Assembly (NCBI GenBank): GCA_040878185.1
Contig: JBBDMS010000022.1
Location: 1-64,000, forward strand
Direction: 5' to 3'
From: JAWXBK01 sp040878185
GTDB taxonomy: Bacteria; Pseudomonadota; Alphaproteobacteria; Dongiales; Dongiaceae
DNA: 64,000 nt
Shown here: positions 1 to 8,545 of the stretch, one piece after another
How the letters are laid out: each line of letters opens with the position of its first letter
Numbering within the stretch: the first letter of the stretch is position 1
Made by a program: the position numbers and the translations under genes
Notes under the pieces: model-generated
What the model was told of the DNA's origin: nothing
What the model saw: the letters and a program-made list of their open reading frames with translations, nothing else
Database searches by the model: none

Positions 1-242
1 TGGCCCCGGCCTTGCGCAAGGTCTACGACCAGATGGCCGAGCCGCGCTGGGTGATTTCGATGGGCTCCTGTGCCAATGGCGGCGGCTATTACCATTATTC
101 CTATTCGGTGGTGCGGGGTTGCGACCGGATCGTGCCGGTCGACATCTATGTGCCCGGCTGTCCGCCGACCGCCGAGGCGCTGGTTTACGGCATTCTGCAG
201 CTGCAGAAAAAGATCCGCCGCACCGGCACGATCGCACGTTAG
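1..242 (+). CDS. nuoB: NADH-quinone oxidoreductase subunit B, 3' part
   Basis: This is the C-terminal part of the complex I subunit that carries the terminal [4Fe-4S] cluster N2, next to the quinone site at the membrane interface. The gene starts before the window; the reading frame is open from base 3. Two of the four expected cluster cysteines are visible, in GSCANGGGYY and in VPGCPPTAEAL. The other two, in the tandem-Cys motif, would lie upstream of the window. The gene ends 15 bp before nuoC and is the first visible gene of the nuo operon. Identity is secure; only the N-terminus is missing. Confidence 0.95.
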   Translation, partial: APALRKVYDQMAEPRWVISMGSCANGGGYYHYSYSVVRGCDRIVPVDIYVPGCPPTAEALVYGILQLQKKIRRTGTIAR

Positions 243-257
243 GCAGGGATCGATAGC

Positions 258-893
258 GTGGCGAACGAGGCGTTGCAGGAACTCGGCGATTACATCGCGG
301 GCGCGCTCAGCAATGAGGTGCGCCGCACGGAGATCGTCTGCAACCAGCTGATCGTGCATATCGCGCGCCCGTCGGTCGTCAAGGTTCTGACCTTCCTGCG
401 CGACGACAGCAACTGCCTCTTCAAGCAGCTTATGGATGTGTGCGGGGTCGATTACCCCGACCGCGACGAGCGATTCGACGTCGTCTATAACCTGCTGAGC
501 CTCAAGCATAACCAGCGAGTGCGCATCAAGACGACGACCAACGAGACCGAACCGGTGCCCTCGGTCACCGGCGTGTTCTCGGTCGCCAACTGGTTCGAGC
601 GCGAGACCTGGGATCTCTACGGCATCTTCTTTACCGACCATCCCGACCTGCGGCGGATCCTGACCGATTACGGGTTCGAGGGGCATCCGCAGCGCAAGGA
701 CTTTCCTCTGACCGGTTATGTCGAGCTGCGCTACGACGAAGAGCAGAAGCGCGTCATGTATCGGCCGGTCGAGCTGGTGCAGGAGTTCCGCCGCTTCGAT
801 TTCCTGAGCCCCTGGGAAGGGATGCTCGGCGACGGCCGGTTGCTGCCGGGTGACGAAAAGGCGGTCGCACCGAAATCGGACAAGCCCACATGA
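258..893 (+). CDS. nuoC: NADH-quinone oxidoreductase subunit C
   Basis: The 30-kDa subunit of the peripheral arm of complex I (211 aa), which packs against NuoD near the quinone site. The family signature is clear around residues 110-160: WFERETWDLYGIFF, then HPDLRRILTDYGF, and HPQRKDFPLTGY. It is a stand-alone NuoC and is not fused to NuoD as in Escherichia coli, which is usual for alphaproteobacteria. GTG at 258 is preferred because AGGG lies a short way upstream. The stop overlaps the nuoD start (ATGA), so the two are probably translationally coupled. Confidence 0.96.
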   Translation: MANEALQELGDYIAGALSNEVRRTEIVCNQLIVHIARPSVVKVLTFLRDDSNCLFKQLMDVCGVDYPDRDERFDVVYNLLSLKHNQRVRIKTTTNETEPVPSVTGVFSVANWFERETWDLYGIFFTDHPDLRRILTDYGFEGHPQRKDFPLTGYVELRYDEEQKRVMYRPVELVQEFRRFDFLSPWEGMLGDGRLLPGDEKAVAPKSDKPT

Positions 894-2068
894 GCGAACT
901 GCAGATCAAACCGCTCACGCTCAATTTCGGGCCGCAGCATCCGGCGGCTCACGGTGTGTTGCGCCTCGTCATGGAGATGGACGGCGAAGTCGTGCAGCGC
1001 CTCGATCCGCATATCGGCCTGCTGCATCGCGGCACCGAAAAACTGATCGAGTACAAGACCTATCTCCAGGCGATCCCTTATTTCGACCGGCTCGATTACG
1101 TGTCGCCGATGTGCCAGGAGCATGCGTTCGTTCTGGCGATCGAGCGACTGCTCGAGCTCGAGGTGCCGACGCGCGGTCAGTATATCCGCGTGCTGTTCGA
1201 CGAAATCACGCGGGTGCTCAATCACCTGCTGAACGTGCCGGCCTATGCGATGGACGTTGGCGCGATCACGCCGTTCCTCTGGTGCTTCGAGCAGCGCGAA
1301 ATCCTGATGGAGTTCTACGAGCGCGTGTCGGGCGCGCGGCTTCACGCCGCCTATTACCGGCCGGGCGGCGTGCATCAGGATCTGCCGCCGGGGCTGGTCG
1401 AGTATATCGGCGAATGGGCCGAGAATTTTCCCAAGATCCTCGACGACATCGACAGTCTGCTGAGCGAAAACCGCATCTTCAAGCAGCGGCTGGTCGATAT
1501 CGGCTATGTCTCGGCCGAGGATGCGCTCGACTGGGGTTTCACCGGACCGATGCTGCGAGCCGCCGGCGTCGCATGGGACCTGCGCAAGGCGCAGCCCTAC
1601 ATGGTCTACGACAAGATGCAGTTCGACATTCCCGTCGGGAGGAATGGCGACTGCTACGACCGCTATCACGTCCGCATGGAAGAGATGCGACAGAGCCTGC
1701 GCATCATCAAGCAGTGCCTCAACGAGATGCCGGGCGGCGCCTATGTCAGCGACGATCGCAAGATCGTGCCGCCGCGACGCGACGAAATGAAGCGCTCGAT
1801 GGAAGCGCTGATCCATCACTTCAAGCTTTATACCGAAGGATTCCGGGTGCCGGCTGGCGAAGTTTATGCGGCCGTCGAGGCGCCGAAGGGCGAATTCGCA
1901 GTCTATCTGGTGTCCGACGGCACCAACCGACCCTATCGCTGCAAGATCCGCGCCCCGGGTTTCGCACATCTCTCGGCGATCGATTTCTGCTCGCGCGGGC
2001 ATATGCTGGCGGATTCAGTGGCGATTCTCGGTTCCATGGATATCGTGTTCGGCGAGATCGATCGATGA
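890..2068 (+). CDS. nuoD: NADH-quinone oxidoreductase subunit D
   Basis: The 49-kDa subunit of complex I (392 aa), which forms much of the quinone-binding cavity together with NuoB. The N-terminus shows the diagnostic NFGPQHPAAHGVLRL followed by DPHIGLLHRGTEKL, matching the hydrogenase-like fold of this family. The C-terminus ends in SMDIVFGEIDR, typical of the family. The ATG overlaps the nuoC stop codon by four bases. Length and motifs are normal and there is no sign of truncation. Confidence 0.97.
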   Translation: MSELQIKPLTLNFGPQHPAAHGVLRLVMEMDGEVVQRLDPHIGLLHRGTEKLIEYKTYLQAIPYFDRLDYVSPMCQEHAFVLAIERLLELEVPTRGQYIRVLFDEITRVLNHLLNVPAYAMDVGAITPFLWCFEQREILMEFYERVSGARLHAAYYRPGGVHQDLPPGLVEYIGEWAENFPKILDDIDSLLSENRIFKQRLVDIGYVSAEDALDWGFTGPMLRAAGVAWDLRKAQPYMVYDKMQFDIPVGRNGDCYDRYHVRMEEMRQSLRIIKQCLNEMPGGAYVSDDRKIVPPRRDEMKRSMEALIHHFKLYTEGFRVPAGEVYAAVEAPKGEFAVYLVSDGTNRPYRCKIRAPGFAHLSAIDFCSRGHMLADSVAILGSMDIVFGEIDR

Positions 2069-2078
2069 GCAGTGGGCG

Positions 2079-2696
2079 ATGAGCAATAGCGGAAACGAAC
2101 ATATCGAACAGCCGGCCAGCTTTGCCTTCGATGCGGCAAACGAGGCGGCGGCTCGTCAGTGGATCGCGAAATATCCCAAAGGCCGGCAGGCGAGCGCGGT
2201 GCTGCCGTTGCTCGATCTCGCGCAGCGCCAAGCCGGCGGCTGGCTGCCGCGCGCGGCGATGGATCATGTCGCGGGCGTTCTCGAGATGGCGCCGATCCGC
2301 GTCTACGAGGTTGCGACCTTCTATTCGATGTTCAATCTGAAGCCGGTCGGCAAATTCCATGTGCAGATCTGCCGCACCACACCTTGCTGGCTGCGCGGGT
2401 CGGATGCGCTGCGCGAGGTGGCCGAGAAGAAACTCGGCGTCGGTCTGAAGCAGCCGACGTCGGACGGACTCTTTACCCTGTCCGAGGTCGAATGCCTCGG
2501 CGCCTGTTGCAATGCGCCGATGGTCCAGATCAACGACGATTTCTATGAAGACCTGACGCCGGAGAAATTCGCGGCGCTGCTCGATGCGCTCGCCCGCGGC
2601 GAGAAGCCGAAGCCCGGATCGCAGGCCGGGCGGCGCGGTTCGGAACAGGTCAAAGAGCGCACCACGCTGCTCGATGCCGCGAAGCAGGGAGCCTGA
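2079..2696 (+). CDS. nuoE: NADH-quinone oxidoreductase subunit E
   Basis: The 24-kDa subunit (205 aa) of the NADH-dehydrogenase module, with a thioredoxin-like fold carrying [2Fe-2S] cluster N1a. The four ligand cysteines are visible as C-x4-C in CRTTPC and C-x3-C in ECLGACCNAP. The start at 2079 follows the nuoD stop by 10 bp and gives the expected length. The open frame continues upstream inside nuoD, but that part has no family similarity. An extra charged tail of about 30 residues follows the conserved core. It partners with NuoF, which begins 2 bp downstream. Confidence 0.95.
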   Translation: MSNSGNEHIEQPASFAFDAANEAAARQWIAKYPKGRQASAVLPLLDLAQRQAGGWLPRAAMDHVAGVLEMAPIRVYEVATFYSMFNLKPVGKFHVQICRTTPCWLRGSDALREVAEKKLGVGLKQPTSDGLFTLSEVECLGACCNAPMVQINDDFYEDLTPEKFAALLDALARGEKPKPGSQAGRRGSEQVKERTTLLDAAKQGA

Positions 2697-2698
2697 CG

Positions 2699-3985
2699 AT
2701 GCTGCGCGACGAGGATCGGGTTTTCCGCAATCTCTTCGGCGATGACGACTGGAATCTCGCCGGCGCGCGTCGCCGCGGCCTGTGGGACAGCACCAAGGCC
2801 ATTCTCGAACGCGGCCGCGATGCGATCATCGACGACATTAAGAAGTCCGAACTGCGCGGGCGCGGGGGCGCCGGTTTTCCGGCCGGGCTCAAATGGTCGT
2901 TCATGCCGAAGGACACCGGCGGCCGGCCGTCCTATCTCGTCGTCAATGCCGACGAATCAGAGCCGGGCACATGCAAGGATCGCGAGATCATGCGGTTCGA
3001 CCCGCATATGCTCATCGAGGGCTGTCTGGTTGCCGGATTCGCGATGGGTACGACCGCCTGCTACATCTATATCCGCGGCGAGTTCTACCTTGAGGCGCAG
3101 CATCTTCAGCATGCGATCGAAGAGGCTTACGAGGCCGGGCTGATCGGCAAGAATGCCTGCGGCTCGGGTTTCGATTACGACGTCTATCTGCATCGCGGCG
3201 CCGGCGCCTATATCTGCGGCGAAGAGACCGCATTGCTCGAAAGCCTCGAGGGCAAGAAGGGCCAGCCGCGCCTCAAGCCGCCGTTCCCCGCCGCATGCGG
3301 GCTCTACGGCTGCCCGACTACGGTCAACAATGTCGAGACGATTGCCGTTGCGCCGACCATCCTGCGGCGCGGCGTCGCCTGGTGGTCGGCACTCGGCCGG
3401 CCGAAGAACACCGGCACCAAGCTCTTCTGCATCTCCGGGCATGTGAACGACCCGTGCAATGTGGAAGAGGAAATGGGCATTCCGCTGCGCGAGCTGATCG
3501 AGAAGCATGCGGGCGGCGTTCGCGGCGGCTGGGATAATCTGCTCGCAGTTATTCCCGGCGGCGCATCGGTGCCCTGTCTGCCGAAGCCGATCTGCGACAG
3601 CATTCTGATGGATTTCGACAGTCTGCGCGACGTGAGGTCCGGGCTCGGCACCGCCGCGGTGATCGTGATGGACAAGTCGACTGATATCGTCGCTGCGATC
3701 ACGCGTCTCTCGCATTTCTACATGCATGAGAGCTGCGGCCAGTGCACGCCCTGCCGCGAAGGCACCGGCTGGATGTACCGGGTGATGCAGCGCCTGGTGA
3801 AAGGCGATGCCGACCCCGCCGAGATCGACATGCTCGAAGCAGTCTCGCGCCAGATCGAGGGCCACACGATCTGCGCACTTGGGGACGGGGCCGCGTGGCC
3901 GATCCAGGGGTTGATCCGGCATTTCCGCCCCGAAATCGAACAGCGCATCGCGGCATTCCGCGGTACGCGCGTGGCGGCGGAGTAG
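2699..3985 (+). CDS. nuoF: NADH-quinone oxidoreductase subunit F
   Basis: The 51-kDa subunit (428 aa) that binds NADH, FMN and [4Fe-4S] cluster N3; electrons enter complex I here. Visible motifs are the glycine-rich GRGGAGFPAGLKW, NADESEPGTCKDREI, the FMN-site GAGAYICGEETALLES, and the cluster motif ESCGQCTPCREGTGW with a further Cys in HTICALGDG. The length is typical. It starts two bases after nuoE and ends five bases before nuoG. Confidence 0.97.
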   Translation: MLRDEDRVFRNLFGDDDWNLAGARRRGLWDSTKAILERGRDAIIDDIKKSELRGRGGAGFPAGLKWSFMPKDTGGRPSYLVVNADESEPGTCKDREIMRFDPHMLIEGCLVAGFAMGTTACYIYIRGEFYLEAQHLQHAIEEAYEAGLIGKNACGSGFDYDVYLHRGAGAYICGEETALLESLEGKKGQPRLKPPFPAACGLYGCPTTVNNVETIAVAPTILRRGVAWWSALGRPKNTGTKLFCISGHVNDPCNVEEEMGIPLRELIEKHAGGVRGGWDNLLAVIPGGASVPCLPKPICDSILMDFDSLRDVRSGLGTAAVIVMDKSTDIVAAITRLSHFYMHESCGQCTPCREGTGWMYRVMQRLVKGDADPAEIDMLEAVSRQIEGHTICALGDGAAWPIQGLIRHFRPEIEQRIAAFRGTRVAAE

Positions 3986-3990
3986 GAACG

Positions 3991-6054
3991 ATGCCGAAAC
4001 TGACCATCGACGGGCGCGAGATCGAGGTCGAACCGGGACTGACGGTGCTGCAGGCCTGTGAGCAGGCCGGCGCCGAAGTCCCGCGCTTCTGCTACCACGA
4101 GCGGCTGTCGATCGCCGGCAATTGCCGCATGTGCCTGGTCGAGATGGAAAAGTCGCCGAAGCCGATCGCCTCCTGCGCGATGCCGGTCGGCGAGGGCATG
4201 GTGATCCGGACCAACTCGAAGATCGCCCGCGACGCGCGCAAGGGCGTGATGGAATTTCTGCTGATCAACCACCCGCTCGACTGCCCGATCTGCGATCAGG
4301 GCGGTGAGTGCGACCTGCAGGATCAGGCGATGGCCTTCGGCTTCGATCGCAGCCGCTATCGCGAACCCAAGCGCTCGGTGACGGAAAAGAATTTCGGCCC
4401 GCTGATCAAGACCGCGATGACCCGCTGCATTCATTGCACGCGCTGCGTTCGCTTCATCACCGAGGTCGCCGGCGTCGAAGAGCTGGGCGCGACCGGCCGG
4501 GGCGAGCATCTCGAGATTGGCACCTATGTCGAGAAGGCGATCTCGTCGGAGCTCTCGGGCAACATCATCGATCTTTGTCCCGTCGGTGCGCTGCTCTCGA
4601 AGCCCTATGCCTTCACGGCGCGCCCGTGGGAACTGGTGAAGACGGAATCGATCGATGCTACCGATGCGGTCGGCGCGTCGATCCGGATCGACAGTCGTGA
4701 TCGTGAGGTGATGCGCATCCTGCCGCGGCTGAATGAAGCCGTGAACGAGGAATGGCTCTCGGACAAAGCGCGGTTCTCCTATGACGGATTGCAGCGCCAG
4801 CGGCTCGACAAGCCCTATGTCCGTGAAAACGGCAAGCTTCGGCCCGCGACCTGGCGCGAAGCGTTCGACGCGATCGCTGCCAAGGTTAAGAATGTGGGTG
4901 GCAAGGGACTAGCGGCCATCGCCGGCGACATGGCGGATGTCGAGGCGATGTTCGCGCTCAAGCGTCTTTTCGCAAAGCTCGGTTCGACCAACCTCGAATG
5001 CCGGCAGGACGGCGCGGCAATCGATCCGACGGTCCGCGGCAGTTATCTCTTCAACACGACCATCGCCGGCATCGAGAGCGCCGATGCGGCCCTGCTGATC
5101 GGCACCAACCCGCGCTGGGAGGCATCGCTGGTCAACACGCGGCTGCGCAAGCGGTATCTGCGCGGCGGCTTCGCGGTCGGCATGGTCGGTCCGACTATCG
5201 ATCTCACTTATCCGGTCGCCCATCTCGGCGACGGGCCGCAGGCGCTGCAATCGCTGATCGACGGAAAGGCGGAGTTTGCCGGCCGGTTCGAGAAGGCCGA
5301 GCGGCCGATGGTGATCCTCGGTCAGGCGGCGCTCGCACGCGTTGACGGTGCCGCGATCCTCGGCCTTGCGCGCAAAGCGGCCGAACGGTTCAATGTCAAT
5401 CGCGAGGGCTGGAGCGGCTTCAACATGCTGCATACCGCGGCCGCGCGGGTCGGTGCGCTCGATATCGGCTTCGTGCCCGGCACCGGCGGACGGGATCTGA
5501 AGAGCATTCTCGCCGGTGTCGCGAGCGGCGAGATTGGGCTGGTCTATCTCCTCGGTGCCGACGAGATCGACATGAATGCGCTCGGCACGGCGTTCGTCGT
5601 CTATCAGGGCCATCATGGCGATGCCGGTGCGCATCGTGCCGATGTGATCCTGCCGGGCGCCGCCTATACCGAAAAAAGCGCGACCTATGTGAATACAGAA
5701 GGCCGCGTGCAGCGGACGCGGCTGGCCGTGTTCCCACCGGGCGATGCCCGCGAGGACTGGACCATTCTTCGTGCGCTGTCGGCGGTTCTGAATCAGCCGC
5801 TCGATTTCGACAATCTTGACGAGGTCCGGCGCAAACTGCACGAAGCGCATCCGCATCTGGCCGCCATCGGTTCGATCGAGCCGGGCAAATGGGGATCGTT
5901 CGGCGGCGACGGATCGGTCGACGCGGCGTCCTTCGCCTATCCGATCGACAATTTCTACATGACAGACCCGATCTCACGCGCTTCGCCCACGATGGCCGAG
6001 TGCACGCGCACGTTCCTCGGCGGCGGCGAGGCGAGGACCGGCACCCATGGATAG
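3991..6054 (+). CDS. nuoG: NADH-quinone oxidoreductase subunit G
   Basis: The 75-kDa subunit (687 aa) that wires electrons through clusters N1b, N4 and N5. The N-terminus is a plant-type ferredoxin domain (PRFCYHERLSIAGNCRMC). The His-Cys motif follows (HPLDCPICDQGGECDLQD), then the 4Fe-4S motif RCIHCTRCVRF, and then a molybdopterin-oxidoreductase-like domain without cofactor-binding features that I can identify. The ATG at 3991 is five bases after nuoF; the open frame extends upstream inside nuoF but is not family-like. The short C-terminus resembles the mitochondrial and alphaproteobacterial form. It overlaps nuoH by 8 bp. Confidence 0.96.
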   Translation: MPKLTIDGREIEVEPGLTVLQACEQAGAEVPRFCYHERLSIAGNCRMCLVEMEKSPKPIASCAMPVGEGMVIRTNSKIARDARKGVMEFLLINHPLDCPICDQGGECDLQDQAMAFGFDRSRYREPKRSVTEKNFGPLIKTAMTRCIHCTRCVRFITEVAGVEELGATGRGEHLEIGTYVEKAISSELSGNIIDLCPVGALLSKPYAFTARPWELVKTESIDATDAVGASIRIDSRDREVMRILPRLNEAVNEEWLSDKARFSYDGLQRQRLDKPYVRENGKLRPATWREAFDAIAAKVKNVGGKGLAAIAGDMADVEAMFALKRLFAKLGSTNLECRQDGAAIDPTVRGSYLFNTTIAGIESADAALLIGTNPRWEASLVNTRLRKRYLRGGFAVGMVGPTIDLTYPVAHLGDGPQALQSLIDGKAEFAGRFEKAERPMVILGQAALARVDGAAILGLARKAAERFNVNREGWSGFNMLHTAAARVGALDIGFVPGTGGRDLKSILAGVASGEIGLVYLLGADEIDMNALGTAFVVYQGHHGDAGAHRADVILPGAAYTEKSATYVNTEGRVQRTRLAVFPPGDAREDWTILRALSAVLNQPLDFDNLDEVRRKLHEAHPHLAAIGSIEPGKWGSFGGDGSVDAASFAYPIDNFYMTDPISRASPTMAECTRTFLGGGEARTGTHG

Positions 6055-7060
6055 CGCCTTCATGACCGAATACGGCATGCCGACGCTGATCCTGCTGGCG
6101 CAGATCGGCGCGATCGTGATCGTGCTGCTACTGTCGGTCGCCTATCTGACCTATGCCGAACGCAAGGTGCTTGCGGTCATGCAGCTCCGGCGCGGACCCA
6201 ACGTGGTCGGGCCGTTCGGCCTGCTGCAGCCGATCGCCGACGGGCTCAAGCTGCTGTTCAAGGAAACGATCATCCCGGCCGGCGCCAACCGGATCGTGTT
6301 TCTGATGGCGCCGATGCTGACCTTTGTGCTCGCGATGGTCGCCTGGGCCGTCATCCCCTTCGGCGAAGGCATGGTGCTTGCCGATATCAATGTCGGCATT
6401 CTCTACCTGTTCGCGATCTCGTCGCTCGGCGTCTACGGCATCATCATGGCCGGCTGGGCCAGCAACTCGAAGTACGCCTTCCTCGGCGCGCTCCGCTCGG
6501 CGGCGCAAATGGTCTCGTATGAGGTGTCGATCGGGTTCGTGATGATCACGGTTCTGGTCTGCGTCGGATCGCTCAACCTCTCGGATATTGTGCGCGCGCA
6601 GGAAACCGTCTGGTTTGCCGTGCCGCTGTTGCCGATGTTCGTCATCTTCTTTATTTCGGCACTGGCCGAGACCAACCGCGCGCCGTTCGATCTGCCGGAG
6701 GCGGAATCGGAATTGGTGGCCGGTTACTTTTCGGAATATTCGTCGATGAGCTTCGCGCTCTTCTTTCTCGGCGAATACGCGAACATGATCCTGATGAGCG
6801 CGACCACGACGGTGCTGTTCCTCGGCGGCTGGCTGCCGCCGGTCGATATCGCACCGTTCAACTGGATCCCGGGTCCGATCTGGTTCGCGGCCAAGATCTG
6901 TTTCGTGCTGTTCTTCTTCCTGTGGGTGCGCGCGACCTTCCCGCGCTATCGCTACGACCAGCTCATGCGACTGGGCTGGAAGGTGTTTCTGCCGTTCTCG
7001 CTGCTCTGGGTGGCAGTGACGGCGGGCGCGCTTGTGGCCTTCGGCTGGTTGCCGGAATGA
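6047..7060 (+). CDS. nuoH: NADH-quinone oxidoreductase subunit H
   Basis: A membrane subunit (337 aa) forming the entrance to the quinone chamber and linking the peripheral and membrane arms. It shows about eight hydrophobic segments and the family motifs LTYAERKVLAVMQLRRGPN, GPFGLLQPIADGLKL, and the acidic loop ETNRAPFDLPEAESELVAGY. The ATG lies inside the end of nuoG (8-bp overlap), suggesting translational coupling. The length is normal. Confidence 0.97.
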   Translation: MDSAFMTEYGMPTLILLAQIGAIVIVLLLSVAYLTYAERKVLAVMQLRRGPNVVGPFGLLQPIADGLKLLFKETIIPAGANRIVFLMAPMLTFVLAMVAWAVIPFGEGMVLADINVGILYLFAISSLGVYGIIMAGWASNSKYAFLGALRSAAQMVSYEVSIGFVMITVLVCVGSLNLSDIVRAQETVWFAVPLLPMFVIFFISALAETNRAPFDLPEAESELVAGYFSEYSSMSFALFFLGEYANMILMSATTTVLFLGGWLPPVDIAPFNWIPGPIWFAAKICFVLFFFLWVRATFPRYRYDQLMRLGWKVFLPFSLLWVAVTAGALVAFGWLPE

Positions 7061-7082
7061 CCGGGCGCAAGGGAGAGAAACG

Positions 7083-7571
7083 ATGAGCGTTATCGAACGT
7101 GGCGCACGGAGTCTGTTGCTGGCGGAGCTGCTCGCCGGGCTTCGGCTCACTTTCAGCTATATGTTCAAGCCGAAGGTGACGCTGAACTACCCGTACGAAA
7201 AAGGCCCGCTGTCGCCGCGCTTCCGCGGCGAACACGCGCTGCGCCGCTATCCGAACGGCGAAGAACGCTGCATCGCCTGCAAGCTCTGCGAGGCGGTCTG
7301 CCCGGCGCTGGCGATCACGATCGAAGCGGAGCCGCGGACCGACGGCAGCCGTCGTACGACGCGCTACGATATCGACATGACGAAATGCATCTATTGCGGC
7401 CTCTGCGCGGAATCCTGTCCGGTTGATGCGATCGTCGAAGGGCCGAACTTCGAGTTCGCATCGGAGACGCGGGAAGAACTTTTCTACAACAAGGACAAAC
7501 TGCTCGCGAACGGCGACCGCTGGGAAGCCGAAATCGCGGCCAATCTGCAGGCCGACGCGCCCTACCGGTAG
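7083..7571 (+). CDS. nuoI: NADH-quinone oxidoreductase subunit I
   Basis: The TYKY ferredoxin-like subunit (162 aa) carrying clusters N6a and N6b on the route to N2. Two classical 4Fe-4S motifs are visible: CIACKLCEAVCP and CIYCGLCAESCP. The amphipathic N-terminal segment before residue 40 fits membrane-surface anchoring. The start at 7083 follows a GGGAGA ribosome-binding site in the 22-bp gap after nuoH. Confidence 0.96.
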   Translation: MSVIERGARSLLLAELLAGLRLTFSYMFKPKVTLNYPYEKGPLSPRFRGEHALRRYPNGEERCIACKLCEAVCPALAITIEAEPRTDGSRRTTRYDIDMTKCIYCGLCAESCPVDAIVEGPNFEFASETREELFYNKDKLLANGDRWEAEIAANLQADAPYR

Positions 7572-7613
7572 GGGCGTGTTTGTGGATCGGGTGATGGGGA
7601 AGAGAGCGTTTCG

Positions 7614-8228
7614 ATGATCTTGGCGGGTCTGGCCTTTTATCTGTTTGCGGCGGTGCTTCTCGCGTCCGGCATCATGGTGATTGCCGCGCGGAATCCCGTC
7701 CATTCGGTCCTGTTCCTGATCCTTGCGTTCTTCAACGCGGCCGGGCTGTTCGTGCTGGTCGGTGCCGAGTTCCTCGCGATGATCCTGGTCATCGTCTATG
7801 TCGGCGCGGTTGCGGTCCTGTTTCTGTTCGTCGTGATGATGCTCGACATCAACTTCACGGAACTCCGCGAAGGATTCCTGAACTACCTGCCCATCGGTGC
7901 ACTGGTCGGCCTCATTCTGGTGGTCGAGCTTCTGATGGTGCTCGGCACCTGGATCGTCTCGCCCGACGCGGCAGGATCGAGTGCGGTCCCCATGCCGCCA
8001 CCGGACCAGGTGACCAACACCGAGGCGCTCGGCGCCGTCGTCTATACCGAATATTTCTATCTGTTCCAGGCGGCGGGCATGGTTCTGCTGGTCGCGATGA
8101 TCGGCGCGATCGTGCTGACCCTGCGCAAGCGCGAGGGTGTGCGCAAACAGTCGATCCGGCGCCAGGTCGCACGCCGTTCCGAGGATTCGATCGAGGTCAA
8201 GGACGTGCCGACGGGGAGCGGAATCTGA
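7614..8228 (+). CDS. nuoJ: NADH-quinone oxidoreductase subunit J
   Basis: A small membrane subunit (204 aa) of the proton-pumping arm. Five hydrophobic segments are readable. The conserved third one contains VIVYVGAVAVLFLFVVMMLD, a hallmark of NuoJ/ND6. A charged, Arg-rich cytosolic tail of about 35 residues follows the last membrane segment. A 42-bp gap with GGGGAAGAGAG before the ATG separates it from nuoI. Its stop overlaps the nuoK start by one base. Confidence 0.95.
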   Translation: MILAGLAFYLFAAVLLASGIMVIAARNPVHSVLFLILAFFNAAGLFVLVGAEFLAMILVIVYVGAVAVLFLFVVMMLDINFTELREGFLNYLPIGALVGLILVVELLMVLGTWIVSPDAAGSSAVPMPPPDQVTNTEALGAVVYTEYFYLFQAAGMVLLVAMIGAIVLTLRKREGVRKQSIRRQVARRSEDSIEVKDVPTGSGI

Positions 8229-8539
8229 TGCTCGAGATCGGCCTTTCCCATTATTTGACCGTTGCGGCGATCCTGTTTGCCATCGGGATTTTCGGCATCT
8301 TTCTCAACCGGAAGAACGTCATCATCATCCTGATGTCGATCGAACTCATGCTGCTCGCGGTCAACATCAATCTCGTGGCGTTCTCGGCGGCGCTGGGCGA
8401 TCTCGTCGGCCAGATCTTCACCATGTTCGTACTGACCGTGGCGGCCGCGGAGGCGGCGATCGGCCTTGCAATCCTGGTCGTCTATTTCCGCAACCGCGGT
8501 TCCATCGCGGTCGAAGACATCAACATGATGAAGGGCTGA
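8228..8539 (+). CDS. nuoK: NADH-quinone oxidoreductase subunit K
   Basis: NuoK/ND4L (103 aa): three transmembrane helices, with the two buried glutamates of the proton path in IELMLLAVN and AAAEAAIGLAILV. The first helix region contains GIFGIFLNRKNVIIILMS, typical of the family. It starts within the nuoJ stop codon (TGATG) and ends six bases before nuoL, as expected for co-translated membrane subunits. Confidence 0.96.
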   Translation: MLEIGLSHYLTVAAILFAIGIFGIFLNRKNVIIILMSIELMLLAVNINLVAFSAALGDLVGQIFTMFVLTVAAAEAAIGLAILVVYFRNRGSIAVEDINMMKG

Positions 8540-8545
8540 GCGGGG